Shown here: positions 1-9,115 of the stretch, piece after piece
How positions within the stretch are numbered: position 1 is the stretch's first letter
How the letters are laid out: each line of letters starts with the position of its first letter
Made by a program: the position numbers and the translations under genes
Source: Cellulophaga sp. RHA19
GTDB taxonomy: Bacteria; Bacteroidota; Bacteroidia; Flavobacteriales; Flavobacteriaceae
NCBI RefSeq assembly: GCF_002813425.1
Contig: NZ_PHUL01000001.1
Location: 1,933,001 to 1,997,000 of the forward strand
Direction: 5' to 3'
Length of the DNA stretch: 64,000 bases
Notes under the pieces: model-generated
Database searches by the model: none
What the model was told of the DNA's origin: nothing
The model's input: the letters and a program-made list of their open reading frames with translations, nothing else

Positions 1-1035
1 GAGTTCGGTTTCTTTAATAATAAACTTACCCTAACTAGTGAGGTTTATGACGGGTCTAGAACAAATATGCTGTTTCCTGTTATTTTACCACCAACTGTTG
101 GTGGAGGTAACAACTCTAGCGTAATATTAAATGTTGGCGATATGCGTAACTATGGTACAGAATGGAGTGCTAGTTACAAACACAAAGGAAAGTTTAGTTG
201 GAACGTTTCAGCTAACTATTCTAAAAATGAAAATAGAATAACAAGAATGAGTGATTCTAATAAGTTTTCATTTTTAGGAGGTAGTCAAGTAGCTCCAGGT
301 TTACCAGGAGAAGATTTAGTAACAGCTCTTAGAGAAGGGTATGAAGCTGGTGCATTCTTTTTAGTAGAAACAGATGGACTGGTAACAACACAAGCAGAAT
401 TAGATGAGTACAGACAGTTAGATCCTACTGCAAATTTAGGAGATCTTAGGTATGTAGATCAGCCAACAGTAGATACCAATAACGACGGTATAGCCGATGC
501 TGGAGATGGAGAAATTACATTAGATGATAGAGTCTATAAAGGTAGTGGAGCTCCAGAGTATGAGTTAGGTTTAAACCTAAATGCTAACTATAAAAATATA
601 GATTTTTCTATGAATTGGTATGCAGCAATAGGAGGAGAAATTATTAATGGTAGTAAGGCATACGCATATAAGCAAGGTACGCACCAAGACTTAGTTCATC
701 AATGGACACTTTCAAATCCAACTTCAACTGTTCCTGCAGACAGAGGCAGAGATCATTTTAATTATAGAGGATATACAGATTACTGGCTACAAGACGGAAG
801 TTTTGGAAGATTAAGAAATGTAACTCTAGGGTATACTTTACCTAAAAAATTAAATGAAAAGCTTAATATTAATAAATTAAGATTTTACATAGCAGCAGAT
901 AACCTATTAACTATTACAGGTTATGATGGTTTTGATCCAGAAATTGGAAATGACGGATTAAGTACTCGTGGTATTGATGCAGGTGTTTATCCAATAAGCA
1001 CACAGTACAGAGCTGGTATTGAATTTAAATTTTAA
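1..1035 (+). CDS. susC: SusC-like TonB-dependent receptor, C-terminal part (5' end outside window)
   Basis: The frame is open from base 1, so this is the last 344 codons of a longer gene. SusC proteins are outer-membrane TonB-dependent channels that import oligosaccharides handed over by SusD. The visible part has the alternating aromatic/polar pattern of barrel strands, a calcium-loop-like stretch (DTNNDGIADAGDGEI) around residues 160-180, and it ends in a strand closing with FKF, as expected for a barrel protein needing the C-terminal aromatic for assembly. The SusD gene follows after 17 bp, the standard arrangement. The plug domain, the TonB box and the promoter lie upstream of the window and cannot be judged. 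Family assignment is firm; substrate is inferred from neighbours. Confidence 0.93.
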   Translation, partial: EFGFFNNKLTLTSEVYDGSRTNMLFPVILPPTVGGGNNSSVILNVGDMRNYGTEWSASYKHKGKFSWNVSANYSKNENRITRMSDSNKFSFLGGSQVAPGLPGEDLVTALREGYEAGAFFLVETDGLVTTQAELDEYRQLDPTANLGDLRYVDQPTVDTNNDGIADAGDGEITLDDRVYKGSGAPEYELGLNLNANYKNIDFSMNWYAAIGGEIINGSKAYAYKQGTHQDLVHQWTLSNPTSTVPADRGRDHFNYRGYTDYWLQDGSFGRLRNVTLGYTLPKKLNEKLNINKLRFYIAADNLLTITGYDGFDPEIGNDGLSTRGIDAGVYPISTQYRAGIEFKF

Positions 1036-1052
1036 TAAAAAAAGAACTAGAA

Positions 1053-2855
1053 ATGAAAAAATTAATAGTTAACAAAATAGCTGTTGCTTTACTGTGTGTT
1101 ATATGCAGTACAGCATGTTCAGATGATTATTTAGAAGAAACCAATCCTAATGAGCTATCTACAGGTAGTTTCTGGAAAAATAATGTAGATCTTAATGGAG
1201 GTTTAACTGCTGTATATAACGCTTTTAAAAATACAAGTATTTTTAATGTAGTATCAGACAATCATAGATCAGATATGAGTTGGCCAGGATTTGGTAGGCC
1301 AAACACGCAAAATTCATTTTATCTGCAAACTTTTAATGATGCAGAAAATGATATTAGAAATAAATGGTCTGCAACTTATACTGTTATTTTTAGATCAAAC
1401 CAAGTTATCTCAAACGGAGAAAGGTTAATAGCAACCTATAAGGACCAAGATAAAATAGATTTTGCAACACAAATTATTGCTCAAGCTAAATTTTTTAGAG
1501 GCATATCTTACAGTTACTTATACAATATGTATAATCAAGGTAGTGTACCAATTTTTGATTTTGTTCCAGAAGCAGAAAGTGATTTTTACCAACCATTAAG
1601 CTCTGCAAGTGAGGTTAAAGCTTTTTACTTAGCAGACTTAGAATTTGCGTATGAAAATTTACCTCCAGTCTGGGATGGTAACTCTAATATTGGTCGTGTA
1701 ACTGCAGCTGCAGCAGCGGCAGAACTAGGAAGAAGTTATTTGTATGAAGAAGATTATACAGCAGCAGAAGTTTATTTTAACGATATTATAACTAACGGAG
1801 AATACGGTAGAGCCCTTGTAGATAACATAGGAGATAATTTTTCTGAAGCTGGTGAGTTTAATTCAGAATCTATTTTAGAGGTTAGCTACTCTATTAACTT
1901 TAAATCAGAGTTAAACCCTTATGATAGTCAAAACGTATCTAATGTTTTAAGTAGAATATTTGCACCAGGAAATTTAGGAGGTTATAGAGCTTCTATGCCA
2001 AGTGCATGGTTGCAATTGGCTTATAAAAATGAGGAATTAGATATGAGTGACCCAAGAAATTTTGTCCCTTGTGAAGACGGTGAAGAAGGTTGTGATCCTG
2101 TTACTTTAATGAGACCAAGGTCTTACTCACTGCGTGCATCTTATTCTATTGCGGTGGTAGATGATATGGATACTCCTTATTACGGAGGTTTATCTACAGC
2201 AGACGCAACTGTATTTAATAATAAAGAAACAGCTTATTTTAGAAAATACACAAATTGGGCAACTGTAAATACAGAGAGTGATATTGTACCTAATACACGT
2301 TCTGGCTTAAACATACGTTTGGTACGTTTAGCAGATGTTTATTTAATGTTGGCAGAGTGTTTAATTAAAGGAGGTACAGATGACGCAGGAGTAGAACAAG
2401 CTATGACTTTAGTAAACGAGGTAAGACACCGTTCTGCCTTAAAACTAATAGGCCCTAATGGTTCTGGTACATATCCAGGAGCAGATCATGATGATATTGC
2501 GTATGATGCAAAAACTTTAATGGAGCATTTAATGTATGTAGAAAGACCATTAGAGTTATCTGAAGAAGGACATGCAACTCGTTTCTTAGATTTAAGACGT
2601 TGGGGAGTTTTAAAAGAACGTTTCCAAGATTTAAGTCAAAGAAGATATTGGGCAGATAATTATCCTTTTATAGACAAAGAAGGTAAACCTTTAACAAGAT
2701 GGGGTTCTATATTAAAAGAAGGAGAAAGTCCTATTGCTAATGGTTTTACATTTATAGATTACGCACAAGCTGCAGTAAATTATAATGAGAGTGTACACGG
2801 ATATTATCCTATACCAAATAGTGAAGTTACTGCTAATCCAAATTTGAATAACTAA
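1053..2855 (+). CDS. susD: SusD/RagB-family glycan-binding outer-membrane lipoprotein
   Basis: This 600-residue lipoprotein has an N-terminal signal ending in a lipobox (STACSDD, Cys about residue 23), so it should sit on the outer membrane and, in this family, be surface exposed and cap the SusC channel. The N-terminal half holds helical TPR-like repeats (FFRGISYSYLYNMYN, AAAAELGRSYLYEEDYTAA). The C-terminal half has the typical RagB/SusD signatures RLADVYLMLAECLIKGG and HATRFLDLRRWG. It follows the SusC gene by 17 bp and precedes a third lipoprotein gene by 11 bp, giving one SusC-SusD-SGBP transcript. The target is probably a galactan oligosaccharide, an inference from the surrounding GH16, GH86 and GH117 genes. 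Confidence 0.95.
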   Translation: MKKLIVNKIAVALLCVICSTACSDDYLEETNPNELSTGSFWKNNVDLNGGLTAVYNAFKNTSIFNVVSDNHRSDMSWPGFGRPNTQNSFYLQTFNDAENDIRNKWSATYTVIFRSNQVISNGERLIATYKDQDKIDFATQIIAQAKFFRGISYSYLYNMYNQGSVPIFDFVPEAESDFYQPLSSASEVKAFYLADLEFAYENLPPVWDGNSNIGRVTAAAAAAELGRSYLYEEDYTAAEVYFNDIITNGEYGRALVDNIGDNFSEAGEFNSESILEVSYSINFKSELNPYDSQNVSNVLSRIFAPGNLGGYRASMPSAWLQLAYKNEELDMSDPRNFVPCEDGEEGCDPVTLMRPRSYSLRASYSIAVVDDMDTPYYGGLSTADATVFNNKETAYFRKYTNWATVNTESDIVPNTRSGLNIRLVRLADVYLMLAECLIKGGTDDAGVEQAMTLVNEVRHRSALKLIGPNGSGTYPGADHDDIAYDAKTLMEHLMYVERPLELSEEGHATRFLDLRRWGVLKERFQDLSQRRYWADNYPFIDKEGKPLTRWGSILKEGESPIANGFTFIDYAQAAVNYNESVHGYYPIPNSEVTANPNLNN

Positions 2856-2866
2856 AAAAAGATATT

Positions 2867-4423
2867 ATGAATAATAGATTAATTTTAATAGCATTAATTA
2901 TATCGCTTATCACAGCGTGTAATAGTGATGATTATGATGCTCCTAATTCGTTCTCAGATGTATCTTGGTATACAAGTGGTTTTAGAGATACTATAGTTAG
3001 TGTTAGTGTAAATGATTTTGCTTCATTTTCAGATTTATCTCAAGGAGAAATATCACATAAATGGACAATAGAGCAAGGAAGTGCTTTTTTAAAAGGGCCA
3101 ATAACCCGTAAAGATTCTATTTATGATGAGTTTATTATTAAGCCACAGTCTTTAGAAAGTAAAGATAAAACAGTACATATTTTATTTACAGAAGGTGGTT
3201 TAAAAAAGGTAAATCTTTATAATGAGTTTAAAGAATACGTAGAATTTAAAGGGGCAGATGGTTTTGTTTTTCCAGCAAAAGAAGTAGGTAACAAATGGGT
3301 TATAGATACTACTTTTGTGGTAGATGTTTATGATACCATTGTACCGCAAATACTAATTCGTCAAAACGGCGTAGTTGTTCCTCATGAGTTAGAGAGTGAT
3401 GTAATTACCGTAGAAGCAGGGTCAGAATTAGAGTTTGTAGATGTTACAACTATTGGTCGTCCTAATACAAGGTCATGGCAAATAGGAGATATCACAAGCA
3501 CAGATTCTCTTGCAGTTGTACAATTAAATCAATTAGGATCTTTTAAAGCATCTTTAAATATTAGTAGGCAAGGAGAAACTATACCTGCAGATTATGACAG
3601 ATATAATATTGCAGCTACAATAAACGTGGTGCCATCATCATTACCTTTTGAGGTTGCTGGTGATTTGGTAGAGTTAGAAAACCAAACTATACAAATACCA
3701 TATAATGGAGAATTTAAACCTTTTGCAGATCAGAAATCCTTTTTTACTGTAAATGTAAATGGCTCACCTTTTACAATTTCAACAATTAGTTTAAACTCTT
3801 CTAATGCTACTATTTTAGAAATAAAACTACAGGATCCAATATACAGATCTGATGATATTACAATTTCTTATGATGGTAACGGAACTTTAGAGTCTACAGA
3901 TACTCGTATACCAGCAGCGTTTACAGATTTGCCTGTTCAAATGTACCAACATGAAGCAGTACGTTATGACATTGAAGATGGTGGAGTAAACTGGACAACT
4001 AAAGATGATAATTTACCAACTACAACTGTAGCGCCATCAACAGAACAAGCTGCTAGTGGTCAATACAGTATAAAAGTAGATGCAGCACAATCTGGTGCTT
4101 GGTCTGGGTTTCATAATATTGTAGACCAATATTCATTAACAGCAGGGGTAACTTATCAGTTAGAATATAAAATATATAAGCAAGCCGGTGCAGTAATAAA
4201 TATGAATGGACCTTGGATACAGAAAGACGGAGAAACTGCATTTCAGTTTTGGAATAACGTAGTTGCCACAGCGGCAGAAGATACTTGGGTTACTGTAAGT
4301 CCTGCTCAAAGGTTTACTGCAGGTACTACAGCTAGTGATTATGAAATATATTTAAGACACAATGGTATGGGTGTTATATATTTTGATGATATTAGAATTA
4401 TGGAAGTAGATGAAAGACCATAA
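2867..4423 (+). CDS. Surface glycan-binding lipoprotein (SusE/SGBP position) with C-terminal CBM-like domain
   Basis: A 518-residue lipoprotein (lipobox LITACNSDD) in the position where PULs encode their surface glycan-binding protein. The first 350 or so residues read as PKD/Ig-like beta domains (SHKWTIEQGSA, RSWQIGDITSTDS). The last 150 residues look like a carbohydrate-binding jelly roll of the CBM4/CBM16 kind: SGQYSIKVDAAQSGAWSG, then a Trp/Asn-rich stretch (NMNGPWIQKDG) and the closing phrase IYFDDIRIME common to such modules. No enzyme motif is visible. Its job is inferred to be catching polysaccharide at the cell surface for SusCD. A strong terminator follows directly, so it ends the SusCD transcript. 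Confidence 0.85.
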   Translation: MNNRLILIALIISLITACNSDDYDAPNSFSDVSWYTSGFRDTIVSVSVNDFASFSDLSQGEISHKWTIEQGSAFLKGPITRKDSIYDEFIIKPQSLESKDKTVHILFTEGGLKKVNLYNEFKEYVEFKGADGFVFPAKEVGNKWVIDTTFVVDVYDTIVPQILIRQNGVVVPHELESDVITVEAGSELEFVDVTTIGRPNTRSWQIGDITSTDSLAVVQLNQLGSFKASLNISRQGETIPADYDRYNIAATINVVPSSLPFEVAGDLVELENQTIQIPYNGEFKPFADQKSFFTVNVNGSPFTISTISLNSSNATILEIKLQDPIYRSDDITISYDGNGTLESTDTRIPAAFTDLPVQMYQHEAVRYDIEDGGVNWTTKDDNLPTTTVAPSTEQAASGQYSIKVDAAQSGAWSGFHNIVDQYSLTAGVTYQLEYKIYKQAGAVINMNGPWIQKDGETAFQFWNNVVATAAEDTWVTVSPAQRFTAGTTASDYEIYLRHNGMGVIYFDDIRIMEVDERP

Positions 4424-4442
4424 AAAATAATTTATTAAAAAT

Positions 4443-4474
4443 AAGGCTCTGCTCTACAAAGTAGGGCCTTTTTT
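4443..4474 (+). terminator. Rho-independent terminator after the SusCD operon
   Basis: An imperfect inverted repeat (AAGGC..CTAC / GTAG..GCCTT) with an AAA loop is followed by a run of T. It lies 20 bp after the glycan-binding protein stop and separates it from the GH16 gene. Confidence 0.75.
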
Positions 4475-4516
4475 ATGCTTAAAAAAGGGCGTTGTCTATT
4501 TTTTGTACAGTTTTTT

Positions 4517-4550
4517 TTTGTGTAAAAACCACAAGCATTCTACAATTTTG
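4517..4550 (+). promoter_or_regulatory. Candidate Bacteroidota promoter for the GH16 gene, without CATATG boxes
   Basis: A TTTG at 4517-4520 and a CAATTTTG (7 of 8 to TAnnTTTG) at 4543-4550 have -33/-7 spacing close to the phylum's usual one. The start codon is at 4568. Unlike the other PUL promoters here, no CATATG pair is found upstream, so this GH16 may be expressed independently of that system. By-eye call only. Confidence 0.4.
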
Positions 4551-4567
4551 GCTAAAACTAATTTACA

Positions 4568-5557
4568 ATGATAAAATTTAAAGCAACAATACTCTTCTTA
4601 TTTTTTTATGTGGTTTCATGTAGCAATAGCAGCTCTATAGATAAAGCAGAAGATGAGCAGGTAGTAGAAAATCCAGATAACCCCGTAGAAGAAGCTGAAG
4701 AAGAACCAGAAGTAACTTGGCAAACCATACCAGTACCTGCAGATGCAGGAGAAGGTAATGTTTGGGAGTTTCAAGAGACATCAGATAATTTTGATTATGA
4801 AGCACCTGCAGATAATAAAGGAGCAGATTTTGATGCTAAATGGACAGATTTTTACCATAACCAATGGGCAGGACCAGGATTAACTGAATGGAAAAGAGAC
4901 CACTCTTTAGTAAAAGATGGTTACTTGCAAATGGTAGCTAGTAGGGTGCCAAACTCAAACAAAATTCATTTAGGTTGTATAACCTCAAAAGAACAAGTAA
5001 TTTACCCAGTGTACATAGAGGCAAATGTAAAAATTGCAAATACTACATTAGCATCAGATGTTTGGCTTTTAAGCTCAGATGATACACAGGAGATAGATAT
5101 TGTAGAGGCTTACGGAGCTAGTTACTCAGAGTTAGCACAGGCAGATCAAACTTGGTATGCAGAGCGTATTCATTTAAGCCATCATATGTTTATTAGAGAA
5201 CCTTTTCAAGATTACCAACCAACAGATGCAGGTAGTTGGTACAAAGATGAGGTTGGTACGTTGTGGAGAGAAGATTTTTATAGAGTAGGTGTGTACTGGA
5301 GAGATCCTTTTCATTTAGAATATTATATAAACGGAAAATTGGTAAGAACAACTTCTGGTGAAGATATGATAGACCCTAATAATTTTGCAGAGGGCAAAGG
5401 TTTAAGTAAACCAATGGATATTATAATTAATGCAGAAGATCAAACATGGAGATCCGATAAAAACATTACACCATCTGATACAGAATTGGCTAATAAAGAG
5501 AACAATACTTTTAAAGTAGATTGGATTCGTATTTTTAAACCAGTTAAAGCAGATTAA
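4568..5557 (+). CDS. GH16 endo-galactanase (agarase/porphyranase type), lipoprotein
   Basis: A 329-residue lipoprotein (lipobox VVSCSNSS, then an acidic Glu/Pro linker of about 40 residues) with one GH16 domain. The catalytic ExDxxE motif reads EIDIVEAYG near residues 174-182: first Glu nucleophile, last Glu acid/base. The segments HHMFIREPFQDYQPT and FHLEYYINGKLVR resemble the beta-agarase/porphyranase branch rather than laminarinases. It should cut internal beta-1,4-galactosyl bonds of agar or porphyran at the cell surface. It stands alone between a terminator and a regulated promoter (5568-5628), with what looks like its own promoter. Family call is firm; agarase versus porphyranase cannot be decided from motifs alone. 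Confidence 0.88.
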   Translation: MIKFKATILFLFFYVVSCSNSSSIDKAEDEQVVENPDNPVEEAEEEPEVTWQTIPVPADAGEGNVWEFQETSDNFDYEAPADNKGADFDAKWTDFYHNQWAGPGLTEWKRDHSLVKDGYLQMVASRVPNSNKIHLGCITSKEQVIYPVYIEANVKIANTTLASDVWLLSSDDTQEIDIVEAYGASYSELAQADQTWYAERIHLSHHMFIREPFQDYQPTDAGSWYKDEVGTLWREDFYRVGVYWRDPFHLEYYINGKLVRTTSGEDMIDPNNFAEGKGLSKPMDIIINAEDQTWRSDKNITPSDTELANKENNTFKVDWIRIFKPVKAD

Positions 5558-5567
5558 ATGTATTAAT

Positions 5568-5628
5568 CATATGTTTTATTCATAAAATCATATGTTATTA
5601 TTTATTACTAAAAAAAATGTAACTTTTG
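5568..5628 (+). promoter_or_regulatory. Twin CATATG-box promoter P1 (sulfatase 5680 transcript)
   Basis: Exact CATATG boxes lie at 5568-5573 and 5589-5594 (21-bp pitch), with spacer TTTTATTCATAAAAT. A -7-like AACTTTTG (7 of 8 to TAnnTTTG) lies at 5621-5628, starting 32 bp after the second box start. The same geometry recurs upstream of other operons in the window. Binding by the regulator at 53029 is inferred. Confidence 0.72.
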
Positions 5629-5629
5629 T

Positions 5630-5651
5630 AAAGCGCTTTAATTAGCGCTTT
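5630..5651 (+). terminator. GC-core hairpin overlapping the predicted P1 start point
   Basis: Arms AAAGCGC and GCGCTTT enclose an 8-nt AT loop, followed by TTATTTTATC. For transcripts arriving from the GH16 gene it would act as a terminator. It begins one base after the P1 -7 element, so a transcript started at P1 would lack all or part of the 5' arm and escape termination. Alternatively the palindromic AAAGCGCTTT is a protein-binding site. Confidence 0.5.
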
Positions 5652-5679
5652 TATTTTATCAAACTAAAACCTACTAACA

Positions 5680-7341
5680 ATGTTTAAAAAGCTATTTTGT
5701 TTTTCAATATTTATAGCAACTATTATTTCTTGTAGCGAAAAAGAAAAAATAGCTATAGAAACCAAAAAACCAAACATAATATATATTATGGCAGATGACC
5801 ATACTTCACAAGCTTTTGGTATTTATAACAGTAGGTTGGCTAGTTTAAACCCAACACCTAACTTAGATAAAATTGCTAATGAAGGTATTATTTTTGATAA
5901 TTGTTTTGTTACAAATTCTATTTGTACTCCAAGTAGAGCAACTATGATTACAGGACAATATAGTCAGGCAAATGGTGTACTAGATTTAGAAGGTCACATA
6001 CCGCCAGAAAGGCAATATTTACCACAAGAAATGAAAAAGTTAGGGTATGAGGCTGCAGTGGTTGGCAAATGGCATTTAGAAGATGAGCCTGCTACTTTTG
6101 ATTATTATGCGGTATTGCCAGGACAAGGTAAATACCATAATCCAGAATTTATAGTACAAGGAGACCAAGAGTGGCCAAAAAACAGAATACAAACAAAAGG
6201 ACATTCTAGTGATAATATTACAGATTTAACTATTGCTTGGTTAAAAGATAAGCGAAACAAGGACAAACCATTTTTTTTAATGCATCATTACAAAGCACCT
6301 CATGACGATTTTGAGTATGCGCCTCGTTATAAAGATTATTTAAAAAATACATATATTCCAGAACCTGCAAGTTTATATGAAAATGGTAATAACGGTTCTA
6401 TAGCTACCAGAGGGGCAAATGACTCTCTTTTGCGTGTAGTTGGCTCATCAGTATCTAAAAGAAATATTGTTAGGAGTATGGGAATGAGAATTTGGTCTGA
6501 TGAGTACACAAAAATATCTAACCCAGAGTTTGATGCAGCAAAAAGTATTTCTTTGGATATTACGGATAAAGAATATACACATAAAACGTACCAAGAATAC
6601 TTAAAAAGGTATCTACGTTGTGTAAAAGGGGTAGATGATAATGTAGCCAGATTGGTTAAATTTTTAAAGGAAGAAGGTTTGTATGATAATACCATAATTG
6701 TGTACACAGGTGACCAAGGTTTTATGCTGGGAGAACATGATTATATTGATAAAAGATGGATGTATGAAGAGTCAATGCGTATGCCATTTTTTGTACGTTA
6801 TCCAGAAAAAATAAAGGCAGGTACCAGAACAGATGCTATAATTAACAATGCAGATTTTGCGCCTACTTTAATAGACTTGGCAGGCGGTACAGCTCCAGAA
6901 CAAATGCAAGGAAATAGTTTTAAAACAATTTTAGAAACAGGTAAAGAGCCAAAAGGTTGGCAACAATCTACCTATTATAGGTATTGGATGCATATGGCAC
7001 ATGCACACGCAAATCCTGCTCACTTTGGTATTAGAACAAAACAATATAAACTAATATTTTTTTATGGTAAATATTGGGTAGACACCAAAGACCCTAACGC
7101 AACATGGAACAAAAAAAGTTGGGGTAATAAGTTTGATATGGATACACCAGCTGCTTGGGAGTTTTATGATTTAAGTAAAGATCCTAAAGAAATGAATAAT
7201 GCCTATAATGACCCTGCCTATAAAGACATAATTAAAGAACTTAAAAAGCAGTTAAAAACCAAGCGTAAAAGTTTAAATGAGGAAGATGGTAGTAAGTTTC
7301 CGCACATACAAAAAGTGATAGATGAACACTGGAATGACTAA
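5680..7341 (+). CDS. Family S1 formylglycine sulfatase, lipoprotein
   Basis: A 553-residue arylsulfatase-fold protein with a lipobox (ATIISCSEK), so membrane-anchored. The core signature CTPSR (Cys about residue 82), followed by ATMITGQY, marks the Cys converted to formylglycine. Metal-site Asp residues are seen in MADDH near residue 40 and TGDQG near residue 350; GKWHLED is also present. It would remove sulfate esters from galactan oligosaccharides, but the position attacked cannot be read from the sequence. It is the first gene after the regulated promoter P1 and is followed after 34 bp by a DUF5060/DUF4038 hydrolase, probably on one transcript. Maturation needs a formylglycine-generating enzyme or anSME that is not in the window. 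Confidence 0.92.
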   Translation: MFKKLFCFSIFIATIISCSEKEKIAIETKKPNIIYIMADDHTSQAFGIYNSRLASLNPTPNLDKIANEGIIFDNCFVTNSICTPSRATMITGQYSQANGVLDLEGHIPPERQYLPQEMKKLGYEAAVVGKWHLEDEPATFDYYAVLPGQGKYHNPEFIVQGDQEWPKNRIQTKGHSSDNITDLTIAWLKDKRNKDKPFFLMHHYKAPHDDFEYAPRYKDYLKNTYIPEPASLYENGNNGSIATRGANDSLLRVVGSSVSKRNIVRSMGMRIWSDEYTKISNPEFDAAKSISLDITDKEYTHKTYQEYLKRYLRCVKGVDDNVARLVKFLKEEGLYDNTIIVYTGDQGFMLGEHDYIDKRWMYEESMRMPFFVRYPEKIKAGTRTDAIINNADFAPTLIDLAGGTAPEQMQGNSFKTILETGKEPKGWQQSTYYRYWMHMAHAHANPAHFGIRTKQYKLIFFYGKYWVDTKDPNATWNKKSWGNKFDMDTPAAWEFYDLSKDPKEMNNAYNDPAYKDIIKELKKQLKTKRKSLNEEDGSKFPHIQKVIDEHWND

Positions 7342-7375
7342 TAATTAAAATGATGAACATACAAAAAACACTGTT

Positions 7376-9001
7376 ATGCAAAATGTATTAAGGCTTTTAA
7401 TAGTTGTTAGTTTGTTAACTTTTACAACAGCAACTGGTCAACTTAAAAAAGAAAACTATACGTATAACACTGTTTTTAATATTCCAAAGTGGGAGGTTTT
7501 AGATATTACATTTACAGTAAACAAAAAAATATCAACTCCTTATACCGCTAATTTTTATGCTGTTTTTACCCATACAAATGGTACTGTACAACAAGTACCT
7601 GGCTTTTACAATGGTAATAAAGAGTGGGTAATTAGATTTTCTAGCTCGTTAAAAGGTAATTGGAGTTTTACAACCAAAGGAGACATAAAACAAATAAGTA
7701 ATAAAACAGGAAAGGTGTCTGTTTCTGATGCAGTAGGCAATAACCACGGAGGTATAATAGTGCATAAAAATGATCCTCAAAATTTTTATTATGAAGATGG
7801 TACTCCTTACTTTTTACTAGCTTTTGAGTGTGACTGGCTTTATGCTTTAGATTATCATGATAAAAATGGGACTCCAAAGACAAACCATCTTTTAGATCTT
7901 TTAAGTAAAAACGGATTTAACCAAGTGGTTATGAATGTGTTTTCTTATGATGTAAGTTGGAAAAAGGATGACAAGTTAAAAGAGTATCCAAAGCATGAAT
8001 TTGGTGGTCCAAAAGATATTTTTCCTTTTTTAGGAAATAATGAAGCGCCTAATTATACATCTTTAAACCCTGATTTTTTTAAAAAACTAGACCGTACAAT
8101 TAGTTTAATGCATGACAAGCGTATAGCAGCCCATTTAATGATTTATGTATGGAATAAACTAGTTGCTTGGCCAGATATGAATACAGCAGCAGATAATATG
8201 TATTTTGATTATGTGATAAAACGCTACCAAGCATTTCCTAATATTGTTTGGGATATATCTAAAGAAGCATTGTATTATGGCAGAGCAGATGAAGATTATA
8301 TTCATGGAAGAATAGATAGGTTAAAAGCAAATGACAAATACAACAGGTTGGTGTCTGTACATGATTATAAATACTGTTCTAATTTTCCAGACAAGGTAGA
8401 TTTTATTTCTTCCCAAAATTGGTCGCACAATATTTACAACAAAATGTTAGAGGCCAAAACAAAATTTAAAAACAAACCCATATTTAATATAGAACACGGG
8501 GGTTATGAAGAATCTCCGTATACTGTTTTTACAGGAGACTATACCAATGCAGAAACCTGTTTACGTCGTAATTATATGTGTTTGTTTGCAGGTGTTTATA
8601 CAACGTATTACTGGCAAGGAACCTCATGGAATGTAATTATTTATAACCCTTTTGAGCAACCTAAAGAGTTTTATAGGCCAAAGTTTATATACTTTAATCA
8701 TATGCAAAAACTGTTTAGTAAGTTTCAGTTTCATAAAATGAAACCAACTCCTTGGCACAACGGTAGTGGTTATAACTTAACAGATGATAAAGGCACTGTT
8801 TTGTTATATATACACAAAGAAAACTACGGCATAGATGCTGCATTTTTAAAAAAGAAAGAAGAAAGTAGAACCGTACAATGGTTTAATACATTGACAGGTG
8901 AGTTTACAAAAGAAATAATTATAGATAAACCGGGCAAATTCAGGTCTCCGTGGGCAGGAGAAGCAGATTGTATACTAATTTCTAGGCTTAAAAAGGTGTA
9001 A
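7376..9001 (+). CDS. DUF5060/DUF4038-type putative glycoside hydrolase with C-terminal beta domain
   Basis: A 541-residue secreted protein (signal peptide cleaved near TATGQ). Residues 25-115 look like the DUF5060 beta-sandwich (YNTVFNIPKWEVLDITF, KEWVIRFSSSLKGNWSF). Residues 125-440 form a TIM-barrel of the DUF4038/apiosidase-like superfamily (DGTPYFLLAFECDWLYALDYHD), with candidate catalytic Glu residues in VWDISKEALYYG and FNIEHGGYEE. The C-terminal 90 residues (GYNLTDDKGTVLLYIH, SPWAGEADCILI) fit the beta domain usual at the end of this family. It follows the P1 sulfatase closely. An exo- or endo-glycosidase role on the algal glycan is inferred; no specific activity is assigned. Confidence 0.75.
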   Translation: MQNVLRLLIVVSLLTFTTATGQLKKENYTYNTVFNIPKWEVLDITFTVNKKISTPYTANFYAVFTHTNGTVQQVPGFYNGNKEWVIRFSSSLKGNWSFTTKGDIKQISNKTGKVSVSDAVGNNHGGIIVHKNDPQNFYYEDGTPYFLLAFECDWLYALDYHDKNGTPKTNHLLDLLSKNGFNQVVMNVFSYDVSWKKDDKLKEYPKHEFGGPKDIFPFLGNNEAPNYTSLNPDFFKKLDRTISLMHDKRIAAHLMIYVWNKLVAWPDMNTAADNMYFDYVIKRYQAFPNIVWDISKEALYYGRADEDYIHGRIDRLKANDKYNRLVSVHDYKYCSNFPDKVDFISSQNWSHNIYNKMLEAKTKFKNKPIFNIEHGGYEESPYTVFTGDYTNAETCLRRNYMCLFAGVYTTYYWQGTSWNVIIYNPFEQPKEFYRPKFIYFNHMQKLFSKFQFHKMKPTPWHNGSGYNLTDDKGTVLLYIHKENYGIDAAFLKKKEESRTVQWFNTLTGEFTKEIIIDKPGKFRSPWAGEADCILISRLKKV

Positions 9002-9016
9002 AAACTACGAATTAGA

Positions 9017-9077
9017 CATTTGGTCTACTATAAAAAACATACGTTTTAATGCTTTTAGCAGGATAATTGGAATTTCG
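9017..9077 (+). promoter_or_regulatory. Twin CATATG-box promoter P2 (GH29)
   Basis: Boxes CATTTG (9017-9022) and CATACG (9038-9043) have the 21-bp pitch, with spacer GTCTACTATAAAAAA. The -7 position (9070-9077) reads GAATTTCG, 6 of 8 to TAnnTTTG, at the same 32-bp offset as in the stronger copies. A start point near 9085 gives a leader of about 30 nt before the ATG at 9116. Confidence 0.6.
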
Positions 9078-9115
9078 CTATAGATAATTAGAACAACCTT
9101 TAAGATCTATTGACT

